A stretch of 64,000 nucleotides of DNA from Deltaproteobacteria bacterium (GTDB lineage Bacteria; SZUA-79; Acidulodesulfobacterales; Acidulodesulfobacteraceae): assembly GCA_023489335.1 (NCBI GenBank), contig JAMDCP010000017.1:1-64000 (forward strand). The letters are read 5' to 3'. This document shows positions 34,911 to 43,332 of the stretch, piece by piece. A program made the translations under genes and the position numbers. Numbering within the stretch: the first letter of the stretch is position 1; the number at the start of each line of letters is the position of its first letter. Under the pieces are notes generated by a model. The model searched no databases, was not told the origin of the DNA, and worked only from the letters and a program-made list of their open reading frames with translations.

Positions 34911-34941
34911 CCCTCCCATACCCCTGCCATAAAGGGAGGGG
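34911..34941. repeat. REP-like hairpin before dapA
   Basis: CCCTCCC (34911-34917) and GGGAGGGG (34934-34941) form a stem around about 16 bases. On the minus strand its distal arm is the dapA ribosome-binding site, GGGAGGG. A folded messenger would hide that site. Similar in kind to the block inside lptA. Confidence 0.55.
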
Positions 34942-34963
34942 AATAAGCATATTATATTTATTT

Positions 34964-36211
34964 TTATTGGGGTATAAATTCTCTGGCAATTAAATCGCCG
35001 TATGTTTCCCTTTCCCTTATGATACAATATTTATCTTTATCTACCAGAATCTCCGGCACTCTGGGTCTTGAATTGTAGTTGGAAGACATCGAAAATCCGT
35101 AAGCGCCGGCGCTGTATACCGCAAGCAAATCTCCTTCCAGAACCTGGCTTAGAAGCCTATCTTTGCCGAGAAAATCGGCGGACTCGCAAATAGGGCCGAC
35201 CACATCGGCTCTTATCCTTGGCCCGCTTCTTTTGACTACAGGAACAATCTCGTGATATGCCTCATACAATGCCGGCCTGATCAAGTCGTTCATGCCGCCG
35301 TCAACTATAACAAAATTTTTACTGCCCGTGTCTTTATTATATATAACTTTTGTTACAAATATGCCGCTATTTCCCACAATCACTCTTCCAGGCTCAAATA
35401 TAACCTTTCCTTTATAATCTCCCAAAATATTTTTTATGGAATTCATATAAGTGGAAGGATGCGGGGGCATTTCATTTTCATATGTGATGCCGAGTCCGCC
35501 GCCTAAATCTAAATATTTTATGTCAAAACCGCTTGCGGTAAGTTTTAAAAGTAAATCTTTAATTATTAGCACGGCATCGTTAAACGGGGAAATTTCCGTT
35601 AATTGCGAACCGATATGGCAGTCAAGGCCGACCACATCTATATTTTTTAATTCTTTAGATTGTTCATAAGTAGAAACGGCATGTTTTATGCTTATTCCAA
35701 ACTTATTTTTTTTAAGCCCCGTAGAAATATATGGATGGGTTTTTGGATCGACATTAGGGTTAATTCTAAAAGAAATCCGCGCTTTTTTACCTAAATTTCC
35801 TGCAATTTTATCTATTAAAAATAATTCGGGCAAAGATTCGACATTAAACATTAATATATCCGACTTAAGGGCAAATTCTATCTCACTTTCCATTTTACCG
35901 ACGCCTGAATATACGACTTTTTGCGTATCGACTCCTGCTTGAATCGCCCTGAAAAGCTCCCCGCCTGAAACAATATCCGCTCCCCATCCCATTTTAAATA
36001 AAAAATTAAGAATGGCGATGTTCGAATTTGCCTTTACGCTATAACAAACAATGGAATTTAGTACTTTTGAACTTTCGTCAAAGGCATCAAAGTGCCTTTT
36101 TAATGTTGCAAGCGAATATAAATAAAAAGGGGTCCCGACTTCGGCCGCAATATGCTTGACAGGAACATCTTCGCAGTATAATTCGTTTTCTTTAAAGATA
36201 AAATCGTTCAT
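34964..36211 (-). CDS. lysA: Diaminopimelate decarboxylase
   Basis: 415 residues. PLP Lys in 'IVCYSVKANSNIAIL', 'GGELFRAIQAGVD', 'HIGSQLTEISPF', 'LDLGGGLGI', 'EPGRVIVGNSG', 'GPICESADFLGKDR' and 'GAYGFSMSSNYNSRPR'. Last step of lysine synthesis. Three bases downstream of the polyprenyl synthase gene and 58 before dapA. Confidence 0.95.
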   Translation of the reverse strand: MNDFIFKENELYCEDVPVKHIAAEVGTPFYLYSLATLKRHFDAFDESSKVLNSIVCYSVKANSNIAILNFLFKMGWGADIVSGGELFRAIQAGVDTQKVVYSGVGKMESEIEFALKSDILMFNVESLPELFLIDKIAGNLGKKARISFRINPNVDPKTHPYISTGLKKNKFGISIKHAVSTYEQSKELKNIDVVGLDCHIGSQLTEISPFNDAVLIIKDLLLKLTASGFDIKYLDLGGGLGITYENEMPPHPSTYMNSIKNILGDYKGKVIFEPGRVIVGNSGIFVTKVIYNKDTGSKNFVIVDGGMNDLIRPALYEAYHEIVPVVKRSGPRIRADVVGPICESADFLGKDRLLSQVLEGDLLAVYSAGAYGFSMSSNYNSRPRVPEILVDKDKYCIIRERETYGDLIAREFIPQ

Positions 36212-36214
36212 GAG

Positions 36215-37183
36215 TTATAATTTCCTTTCTATTATGTAATTTGCTATATCCGTTAAATTTCTTTTGTGTTCCGAATCGGGAAAAACATTTAAATTTTCTT
36301 TTGCTTTCGAAACGGCCGCCTTTGCTTTCGATATAGTGTAATCTATCGAGTCATAGCTTTTTACGAGTTTTAAAACGGCTTGAAGGTCCGCGTTCGTAAG
36401 TTTTTTCTTGTAAATAATTTCGGAAACGAGAGCTTTCTCGCTCTCAGGACATCTTTCCATGGTATGAATCAACGGAAGGGTGAGCTTGCCCTCCTTTAAA
36501 TCATTGCCTATAAACTTGCCGAATTCTTCGTTTGAGGTATAATCGAGGGCATCGTCCATAAGCTGGAATGCAATGCCGATGTTTAAACCGTAATCGTAAA
36601 GGTTTTGGCCGTATTCGTCGTTTTTCAGGGAAATTATTGCGCCTATTTGCGATGCGCAGGCAAAAAGCACGGCTGTTTTCTTTATAATTATATCGAGATA
36701 ATCGTCCTCCGTCGTTTTAATGTCGGCGGTTTTAACAAGCTCTTTCACTTCGCCCTCGGCCATAAGCGTCGTAGCAAGAGAATAAGCCTTTATAACATCC
36801 ATATTATCTAAGCTCGAAAGCACCTTGAAAGACTTTGCGAACAAATAATCGCCCACAAGCACCGAAGCTTCATTTCCAAAAACCGTATTTGCGGATGACT
36901 TTCCCCGTCTTAACGGGGCGTTATCGACAACATCGTCGTGAAGAAGCGTAGCGGTGTGGATAAACTCGATAACAGCGGCTAAAGAAATATGGTCATCGCC
37001 TTTATATCCGCAAATTTTTGAAGATACAAGGAGCAGTATAGGGCGTATTCTCTTTCCGCCGCTCGAAATCACATATTTTGCAACCCTTTGAATCAGCGGC
37101 GTTTCGGTAGCAAGATGAGTTTCAAACTGGTCTTCGACCATTCTCAGTTCATCTTCTATGTAATCAAAGGAAATATTCTGCAA
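36215..37183 (-). CDS. ispB: Long-chain polyprenyl diphosphate synthase
   Basis: 322 residues. First Asp-rich motif 'LLHDDVVDNAPLRRG', second 'QLMDDALDYTSNEE', plus 'SGGKRIRPILLL', 'GDYLFAKSF' and 'GNDLKEGKLTLPLIH'. Makes the octaprenyl- or similar chain for quinones from FPP and IPP. Product length cannot be read from the sequence. Tightly linked to lysA (three bases). Confidence 0.88.
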   Translation of the reverse strand: MQNISFDYIEDELRMVEDQFETHLATETPLIQRVAKYVISSGGKRIRPILLLVSSKICGYKGDDHISLAAVIEFIHTATLLHDDVVDNAPLRRGKSSANTVFGNEASVLVGDYLFAKSFKVLSSLDNMDVIKAYSLATTLMAEGEVKELVKTADIKTTEDDYLDIIIKKTAVLFACASQIGAIISLKNDEYGQNLYDYGLNIGIAFQLMDDALDYTSNEEFGKFIGNDLKEGKLTLPLIHTMERCPESEKALVSEIIYKKKLTNADLQAVLKLVKSYDSIDYTISKAKAAVSKAKENLNVFPDSEHKRNLTDIANYIIERKL

Positions 37184-37269
37184 TTTAAATCCCGGTTAAA
37201 ATTTTTAATTATAATTAATTATACCGTTTATTTTTTATTCGTTGCCTAAATTGTATTATTTTATGTCAG

Positions 37270-38625
37270 TTAGCTTAAATATTCAATGATTTTTTTTAGT
37301 TTTGAAACAGGGTGAAAATTTATTTCCTTAAAACCTTTTATGTCTTTTAAATTCGATTCGGGAAGTATGATATTGGAAAAACCTAAATTAACGGCCTCTT
37401 TAACGCGGGCAGACGGGTTCATCACCCCTCTGACCTCGCCTGTAAGGCCTATCTCTCCAAAAGCCATAAAATCCGGGGGTATAGGCTTTTCTAAATAGCT
37501 TGAAATAACGGAAACCGCAATCGGTAAATCTATCCCCGGCTCTTGAATAGTTATCCCTCCAAATATTTTAACATAAATTTCTTTAGATGAAAGCTTAATT
37601 CCTTCTTTTTTTTCTAAAACCGCCGCTATAATAGAAACCCTTCCGCCGTCTATTCCCAGACAGACCCTTTTTGGAACGGGCATATATGATTGAACGACTA
37701 AGGCTTGAACCTCCACAAGCAAAGATCTTGTCCCCTCCAAACATGCCGTTACGACGGAACCGGGGGAACCGGCCTGCCTTTCCTCTATAAAATATGCCGA
37801 TGGATTTTTTACTCCTATTAAGCCGTTTTCGGACATTTCATAAACGCCGATTTCATCGGTGGAACCAAACCTGTTTTTATAACACCTTAATATGCGGTAA
37901 GAATCCTTTTTGCTTGAATCAAAGTATAAAACGGTATCTACTATATGTTCCAGGGTTTTTGGGCCGGCAAAATTACCCTCTTTGGTAACATGTCCCACAA
38001 AAAATACCCCGCAATTTTTTTTAAGGCAGGCGGATGTTATCTCGTGGGCAGCCTCCCTTAAAGAATTAGGGCTCCCGTATGCGGTCTCGGAGTGCGGCAT
38101 CGTTACCCTTTGAATGGAGTCTATAATTATAAAACCGTAATCCCCGTTATTAATGGTGTATAATATCTCGTTTATATCGTTAAGGGATAATAAAAACAGG
38201 TTGTCCGAGGTAAGCCCGAGCCTTTTCGCCCTCAAAAGAAGCTGGCTTAATGATTCCTCGGTGGAAATATATAATACCTTTAAACCTGGGTCCGGCGAAG
38301 CGAGCCTGTTTGAAATCTGAAGCATAAGGGTGGATTTGCCTATTCCGGGGTCGCCGCCTATCAGTATGCTTTGGCCGTTAACTAAGCCTGAGCCGACGGA
38401 AACATCGAACTCGTTAATTCCTGTTTTGATTCGAAATAAAGCCTTTGAACTTTCGGCCTCAAGCGGGGTTACGGGGGAATTTTTCGGGGGCTTATCATAT
38501 AACCTGACGGTTTTGGTCGATTTTGCCTCGTAGAGGGCAATCTCCATCGTGTTATAGCTCTGGCACTCTGGACATTTTCCGACCCATTTTATGGAAGCGG
38601 CGCCGCAATTTTTACATTTATACAT
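37270..38625 (-). CDS. radA: DNA repair protein RadA/Sms
   Basis: 451 residues. Zinc finger 'CKNCGAASIKWVGKCPEC', RecA-like ATPase with Walker A 'GGDPGIGKST', 'LYISTEES', the RadA-specific 'KNRFGSTDEIG', and a Lon-protease-like C-terminal domain ('LEKPIPPDFMAFGEIGLTGE', 'AVNLGFSNIILPESN'). A branch-migration helicase acting in recombination. Its start overlaps the upstream RpiB-like gene by eight bases. Confidence 0.95.
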   Translation of the reverse strand: MYKCKNCGAASIKWVGKCPECQSYNTMEIALYEAKSTKTVRLYDKPPKNSPVTPLEAESSKALFRIKTGINEFDVSVGSGLVNGQSILIGGDPGIGKSTLMLQISNRLASPDPGLKVLYISTEESLSQLLLRAKRLGLTSDNLFLLSLNDINEILYTINNGDYGFIIIDSIQRVTMPHSETAYGSPNSLREAAHEITSACLKKNCGVFFVGHVTKEGNFAGPKTLEHIVDTVLYFDSSKKDSYRILRCYKNRFGSTDEIGVYEMSENGLIGVKNPSAYFIEERQAGSPGSVVTACLEGTRSLLVEVQALVVQSYMPVPKRVCLGIDGGRVSIIAAVLEKKEGIKLSSKEIYVKIFGGITIQEPGIDLPIAVSVISSYLEKPIPPDFMAFGEIGLTGEVRGVMNPSARVKEAVNLGFSNIILPESNLKDIKGFKEINFHPVSKLKKIIEYLS

Positions 38626-39130
38626 TTATGTTTTCTGCATTAGCAATAAAATCCAGCACACCCCGGTTCCCTTCTTCAAAACCGGTCGAAAGAAAAATAT
38701 CTATCTCCCTTTCGCAATTTTTGGTGTCTATGGTAACATCCTTATTTTCGACGACTATTGCATTGGCGTTAAATTCCTTTCTGGAATTAACGATAATCTT
38801 ATCGTTTTCAGCAAAGACGGCTCTTACATTTTTGAATTTATTCAGCAAAACCGTAATAGCGGCACAATTGTTTTTAAGCAAAACAATTCCGAACTCTAAC
38901 TTCCCCGTCTCTAAAGCCTCTCCCAGTTTAAGAGCCATCTTGAATATGTCTTTATGCTGGTCGAGCCTTGAGGGGCCTATATCGTAAAGGCTTGTCCACT
39001 TTGTATCGAGGTAAATCCCGACCTTTTCTTTAAAGAAAAAGCTATCATTATCGGAAAATATGCCTATTTTCAAGGCTTTTTTATTTTGCCTTTCCGAAGT
39101 ATTCACCCGGTCCCTAAGCTGCATTGTCAT
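38618..39130 (-). CDS. RpiB/LacAB-like protein lacking the isomerase active site
   Basis: 170 residues. Aligns along its length with ribose-5-phosphate isomerase B: 'KIGIFSDNDSFFFKEKVGIYL' (quoted in part), 'YDIGP', 'ALKLGEALETGKLEFGIVLL', 'NKFKNVRAVFAEN' and 'FNANAIVV'. The catalytic positions differ: 'SDHxG' reads SDND, the 'ICGTGxG' loop with the nucleophilic Cys reads LLKNNCA, and the 'RxHND' His reads RKEFNAN. Predicted to be a non-catalytic relative, perhaps a binding or regulatory protein. GGTGGA lies upstream of the ATG. Coupled to radA by an eight-base overlap. Confidence 0.65.
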   Translation of the reverse strand: MTMQLRDRVNTSERQNKKALKIGIFSDNDSFFFKEKVGIYLDTKWTSLYDIGPSRLDQHKDIFKMALKLGEALETGKLEFGIVLLKNNCAAITVLLNKFKNVRAVFAENDKIIVNSRKEFNANAIVVENKDVTIDTKNCEREIDIFLSTGFEEGNRGVLDFIANAENINV

Positions 39131-39215
39131 TTTAAAAGTCCACCCATATCATATAAGTATAGGTTTATTTTACCTTTTTATGGGGAATAAAACAAGTTCA
39201 ATATTTCTAAATATT

Positions 39216-40310
39216 TCAGCTATTCTGTTTGCCGTAATACCCCTCGAACGAAGGCCATAATTGTTTTATAAACATGTCTATGCCGTCTTCGCCTGTCATT
39301 AAGGGATATAATTCGTAACGCTTTTTTGAAGCGGTTGACAGGGGTTTTTTAAAAATGGATTCTATCTCCTGCCTGTATTCCTCTAATAAATTTTTTGATG
39401 TTTTTATGCTTTCCGCAACATAATCGCCCAATAAACCCCCTGAAATTACGGCGCTTACAATGCCCGCTCCGGTAATCGGATGCGTCAGCCCCGCGGCATC
39501 GCCGCACAATGCAATATTGCCGGAATATAAATCATTTAAGCCCGATACGGGAACAAGGCCGGATGTTTTTCCGTATATCTCGGAACCGATAAGCCCTTTA
39601 TTCCTTATTTCGTTAAGAAAATTATTAAGGGAACTTGAAAGCGGCATATCAACCCTTAGTTTTTCGATACCTATACCGACATTTGCAAATTTGCTTTTAG
39701 GAAAAACCCAGCCGTAACCGTAGGGGATATAAGGCCTGAAATAACAGAGGGTAGAATCGAGCCCTCCCTCTTTTAAAAGATCGGCTCTTACCTGCGTTGC
39801 AAAAATATAAGATTTATTTTTAAGCCCCGATTTAAATTTACCTTCTAAATCAAAACTATTTTTAGGGCCGGCCGCTATAATTAAATAATCATAGTTAATT
39901 TCTATAGATTTATTACCGGCGGTATCCACTCCCGTGAGCTTATTTTCACCTGCATTAATTTTCAGGATATTTGTTTGTTTAAGTAAATTAGTTCCCGCCT
40001 TAACCGCGGATTTAACAATATAATCATCAAAAACATCCCTATTTATTATATACCCCTTCCCCTCGAACCTGTAAAGATTCTTGCCAGTATCGATGTCCAT
40101 AAAACTAACTTTTTGATTTACGGCGGAGGGAATTTCGGTTAAATTAACGAATTGATTTATATTACGGCTGACAAACTCTGCGCATTGAACGGGGAAGCCG
40201 ATGATTTTTCTTTTATCTATTAAAACATTTTCTATTCCCTTAAGGGATAAGGAATATGCGCACGAAGCCCCTGCAGGGCCTGCGCCGATTATTGCAGCCG
40301 CCGTCCGCAT
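39216..40310 (-). CDS. Geranylgeranyl-reductase-family FAD oxidoreductase
   Basis: 364 residues. Dinucleotide-binding 'AAIIGAGPAGASCAYSLSLK', 'DKRKIIGFPVQCAEFV' and 'YLIIAAGP'; the second flavin motif is 'NIALCGDAAGLTHPITGAGI'. The pattern 'YGYGWVFPKSKFANVGIGI' is typical of geranylgeranyl or menaquinone reductases, which saturate isoprenoid chains. A polyprenyl synthase lies 2 kb downstream in the same run, which fits an isoprenoid substrate, but this is inference. Seven bases after the NHL gene. Confidence 0.8.
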   Translation of the reverse strand: MRTAAAIIGAGPAGASCAYSLSLKGIENVLIDKRKIIGFPVQCAEFVSRNINQFVNLTEIPSAVNQKVSFMDIDTGKNLYRFEGKGYIINRDVFDDYIVKSAVKAGTNLLKQTNILKINAGENKLTGVDTAGNKSIEINYDYLIIAAGPKNSFDLEGKFKSGLKNKSYIFATQVRADLLKEGGLDSTLCYFRPYIPYGYGWVFPKSKFANVGIGIEKLRVDMPLSSSLNNFLNEIRNKGLIGSEIYGKTSGLVPVSGLNDLYSGNIALCGDAAGLTHPITGAGIVSAVISGGLLGDYVAESIKTSKNLLEEYRQEIESIFKKPLSTASKKRYELYPLMTGEDGIDMFIKQLWPSFEGYYGKQNS

Positions 40311-40317
40311 TTATGAA

Positions 40318-41361
40318 TCAATCAGCCCCGAATATCCGGTATATTAATATGTTATCGTTGTTGGTGTCCGCTACCGCCATGTACTTGCCGTTTTTAGATA
40401 TAGAGATATTAGATTCGTGGTTAAAGTTCCTGTTCCCTATTCCGGGGGTGCCGAAATTGTAAGATTTTACGACATTATAACCGTTGACTAACTTAAAAAC
40501 CGTTATGATGCTTCTTCCATAATTTGCAACATAAAGATACCCGTTTTTATAAACAATACCTACCGGATGATAAAGTTTATAACCGTCGTCCCCCGGCGTG
40601 CCGATTGAGCCTATATAATCAAACTGCCTGTTAAAAACAAGTATCTCGGATAGGCTGTAATCCGATACATAAATGTATTTCCGGGAAAAAGCCATGCTTA
40701 CCGGTTTTTTAAATGCTGCATTGCCAATGTTTATTTTGCCTTTCCCGCCGCCTTGCTTTCCGGTTTTTGCCGCGCTGCCAGTATTAATTAATTTTAGATT
40801 TTTTTTCCTTTCGTAAAACTGCCCGTTTTTTAAATAAATAAGTATATCGTTAGCCCCGGAGTTTGCAACATAAATTCTATTATAAGCAAAGCCCAAAAAT
40901 GTCGGTTCTATCAATAATCTTTTAGAATTAGAGGTTTTCCCGAATTCCGAAATAAAACTTCCGTCCGGCTTAAAAATCTGAATTCTTGAATTTCCCGAAT
41001 CGACTATAAAAATTCTTTCGGGATTACCGCTGGCACATCCGTATAAAGGAACCATAAACTCGCCTGTCGTCTTACCCTCGATACCCCATTGGCGCAGATA
41101 ATTTCCGGCAAGATTAAATTTTATTATTCTTGAATTTCCTGAATCGACGACATACAGGTTATTGTTTGCCCCGAAAAAAACATCGGCAGGACCCTTAAGG
41201 TTGGACTTCCCCCCTATAACGCGAACTAATTTTATGGAATAGGGAACCTTTTTAAAATAAAGCCCGAACCTTTTTTGAAACAGCAAAACGGCAAGTATTA
41301 CAATTATTATTATGCTTAATAAAAAGAATACTTTATTAAGTTTTTCCTTGAATAAAGCCAT
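40318..41361 (-). CDS. Membrane-anchored six-bladed NHL-repeat protein
   Basis: 347 residues. One N-terminal membrane helix (about 10-27), then six NHL-like blades, each with 'P..v.......lYVvDsgNsrI..F...G': examples are 'NLYVVDSGNSRIIKF', 'RIFIVDSGNSRIQIF', 'RIYVANSGANDILIY', 'YIYVSDYSLSEILVF', 'YLYVANYGRSIITVF' and 'MAVADTNNDNILIY'. A propeller facing the periplasm is likely. A 25-residue Gly/Lys-rich loop interrupts the fourth blade. Between a lipoprotein gene (18 bases) and a flavin reductase (7 bases), so these three probably act together. Ligand unknown. Confidence 0.75.
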   Translation of the reverse strand: MALFKEKLNKVFFLLSIIIIVILAVLLFQKRFGLYFKKVPYSIKLVRVIGGKSNLKGPADVFFGANNNLYVVDSGNSRIIKFNLAGNYLRQWGIEGKTTGEFMVPLYGCASGNPERIFIVDSGNSRIQIFKPDGSFISEFGKTSNSKRLLIEPTFLGFAYNRIYVANSGANDILIYLKNGQFYERKKNLKLINTGSAAKTGKQGGGKGKINIGNAAFKKPVSMAFSRKYIYVSDYSLSEILVFNRQFDYIGSIGTPGDDGYKLYHPVGIVYKNGYLYVANYGRSIITVFKLVNGYNVVKSYNFGTPGIGNRNFNHESNISISKNGKYMAVADTNNDNILIYRIFGAD

Positions 41362-41379
41362 ATAAATGCCTCCAAATTT

Positions 41380-41886
41380 TTACATTACTATATGAACGGC
41401 TATATAATTTGAAAACCTGGATTTTATTCCAAAATTATCTTCGCTGCGGATGCAAAAAATATAATAGCCGGTTTTCAAATCTTTTTTATTTACATTATAA
41501 AAAAACTTATTATATTGCAAGCTAAATTTTTTTATGAAAAGCAAATCCTGAAAAGCGATAAGGGTAGAAGAATTACATGAAAACTTTACCTTCCTCTTGT
41601 TTTTATACCATTTTTCATAGATTAAAAATCCCTTTATCCCGTTTAAACTATGGCTGTACTCATATATAATACTAATGCTGTTTTTGAGCTTCTTTGCCGA
41701 TAAAACTTTCGGGGAGAGGGGAGGCGTTATAATCGGGGGGCTAGGATAAGCAGTTTTGGCGCATCCGGATAAAAAAAAGGCAAGAGGTAAAACGGTAAAG
41801 ATTAGAATTAATAAAGGAATAAATAGAATTCTTTTACTGCTTAAGCCTCTCCAGTGATTTTTTATTTCTTTCGATTTCTTCTTCAT
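41380..41886 (-). CDS. Small lipoprotein
   Basis: 168 residues. A long basic start, a hydrophobic run (about 20-40) and lipobox 'LSGC' predict lipidation at Cys42. After a Pro-rich linker, about 120 residues resemble a fibronectin-III-like beta sandwich ('ISIIYEYSHSLNGIKGFLIY', 'GYYIFCIRSEDNFGIKSRFS'). Such a fold would suit a binding role at the membrane. The start overlaps the end of argH by 53 bases, and no later in-frame start exists before the hydrophobic run. Confidence 0.65.
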   Translation of the reverse strand: MKKKSKEIKNHWRGLSSKRILFIPLLILIFTVLPLAFFLSGCAKTAYPSPPIITPPLSPKVLSAKKLKNSISIIYEYSHSLNGIKGFLIYEKWYKNKRKVKFSCNSSTLIAFQDLLFIKKFSLQYNKFFYNVNKKDLKTGYYIFCIRSEDNFGIKSRFSNYIAVHIVM

Positions 41887-43294
41887 AATCGTTTATAATA
41901 GATTTAACCCTGCTTAAAGCGGTTCCGCCGTAAGATTTTTTTAAATTGGCGGAGGCTGACGGATTAAATACCTCAAATATATCATTCTCAATGGCGCCGC
42001 ATATTTTCTTATATTCCTCAATCTTGAGTTTTGACAATGTTTTTTTATTTTCTTTAGCATAATTTACGAGCTGCCCGACTATTTCATGGGATTTTCTAAA
42101 AGGGATGCCCTTTTTTACAAGGTATGTCGCAATGTCGGTAGCATAAATAAAATCGTCGTCCAGCTCCCTGCGCATATTTTTTGCATTAAACTTAACCGTT
42201 TTTATAATCTCCTTAAAAATTAAAATGGAGTTATAAACGGTATCCGCGCTTTCCATAACCGGCTTTTTATCCTCCTGCATATCCCTGTTGTATGTTAACG
42301 GCAAGGCTTTCATCATTATGAACAGCGATAAAAGGTTCGATATGACGCCTCCGGTTTTTCCTCTTATAAGCTCCAGGACATCGGGATTTTTCTTTTGCGG
42401 CATAATGCTTGAACCTGTCGTAAATTCGTCCTTTAATTCGATAAATCCAAATTCTTCGCTGTTCCATATTATCAACTCTTCGCAAAACCTCGAAAGATGC
42501 ATCATAATCATTGAAAGGGCAAAATTAAACTCAAGAGCAAAATCCCTGTCCGAAACGCTATCCATGCTGTTTCTTGAAATCTTTGCAAACCCGAGCATCT
42601 TTGCCTCCAACTGCCTGTCTATTTCAAAATCGACGCCTGCAAGAGCGCCGCTGCCGAGCGTAAGAACATCGGCTGCGGCATAACAATTTATTAATCTCTC
42701 GAAATCTCTGGTAAACATCTCATAGTAAGCCAAAATATGATGGGCTAACGACACGGGTTGGGCATGCTGAAGATGGGTATATCCGGGAAGAATAGTATTT
42801 ATATTTTTTTTGGCAATGTTTACAAGTTCCAATCTTAAATCTAACAACGGCAGGGCAACTTTTTTAATTTCATTTTTCACATAAAGCCTGAAATCAATCG
42901 AAACCTGATCGTTCCTGGATCTTGCGGTGTGGAGTTTGGCTCCGGAAACAGGGGCAAGCAGGGTTAATCTTTTTTCTATGTTCATATGTATATCTTCGTA
43001 CCTTTTGTCAAATTTAAAGGCGCCGGATTTAATATCTTCTTTTATTCTTAACAGGGATTTTTCTATCTCTTTCTTTTCTTTTTCGCTTACGACGCCCGCC
43101 TTTCTTAATGCGTAAAGATGGGCAATGCTTCCTGCTATGTCAAAATCCGCAAGCCTTTTATCGATGTCCAAGGAAGAGGTAAAATCTGCCGTAATACCCG
43201 AAATGTCCTCCTTAAAACGCCCTCTGACAAAATTATCGCCGGTTTTGCTTTCTTTTTCTTTTGCCCGCGCCTGCTTTTTTTTCTTCGAATACAT
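41834..43294 (-). CDS. argH: Argininosuccinate lyase
   Basis: 486 residues. 'SLDIDKRLADFDIAGSIAHL', 'ARSRNDQV', 'LPGYTHLQHAQPVSLAHH', 'GSGALAGVDFEID', 'DRDFALEFNFAL' and the signature 'GSSIMPQKKNPDVLELIRG'. About 20 extra Lys-rich residues (MYSKKKKQARAKEKES) precede the usual start; no internal Met gives a shorter form. Last step of arginine synthesis, at the end of argB-D-F-G-H. Confidence 0.94.
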   Translation of the reverse strand: MYSKKKKQARAKEKESKTGDNFVRGRFKEDISGITADFTSSLDIDKRLADFDIAGSIAHLYALRKAGVVSEKEKKEIEKSLLRIKEDIKSGAFKFDKRYEDIHMNIEKRLTLLAPVSGAKLHTARSRNDQVSIDFRLYVKNEIKKVALPLLDLRLELVNIAKKNINTILPGYTHLQHAQPVSLAHHILAYYEMFTRDFERLINCYAAADVLTLGSGALAGVDFEIDRQLEAKMLGFAKISRNSMDSVSDRDFALEFNFALSMIMMHLSRFCEELIIWNSEEFGFIELKDEFTTGSSIMPQKKNPDVLELIRGKTGGVISNLLSLFIMMKALPLTYNRDMQEDKKPVMESADTVYNSILIFKEIIKTVKFNAKNMRRELDDDFIYATDIATYLVKKGIPFRKSHEIVGQLVNYAKENKKTLSKLKIEEYKKICGAIENDIFEVFNPSASANLKKSYGGTALSRVKSIINDYEEEIERNKKSLERLKQ

Positions 43295-43332
43295 ATTTTT
43301 ATTAACAATTAAATGCTTAGTTTAAGTTTATT

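Noticed and set aside
34906-34989. 28-residue N-terminal extension of DapA
   Set aside because: The extra codons read through a repeat, a GGGAGGG site is perfectly placed for the internal ATG at 34905, and DapA proteins begin at that Met.
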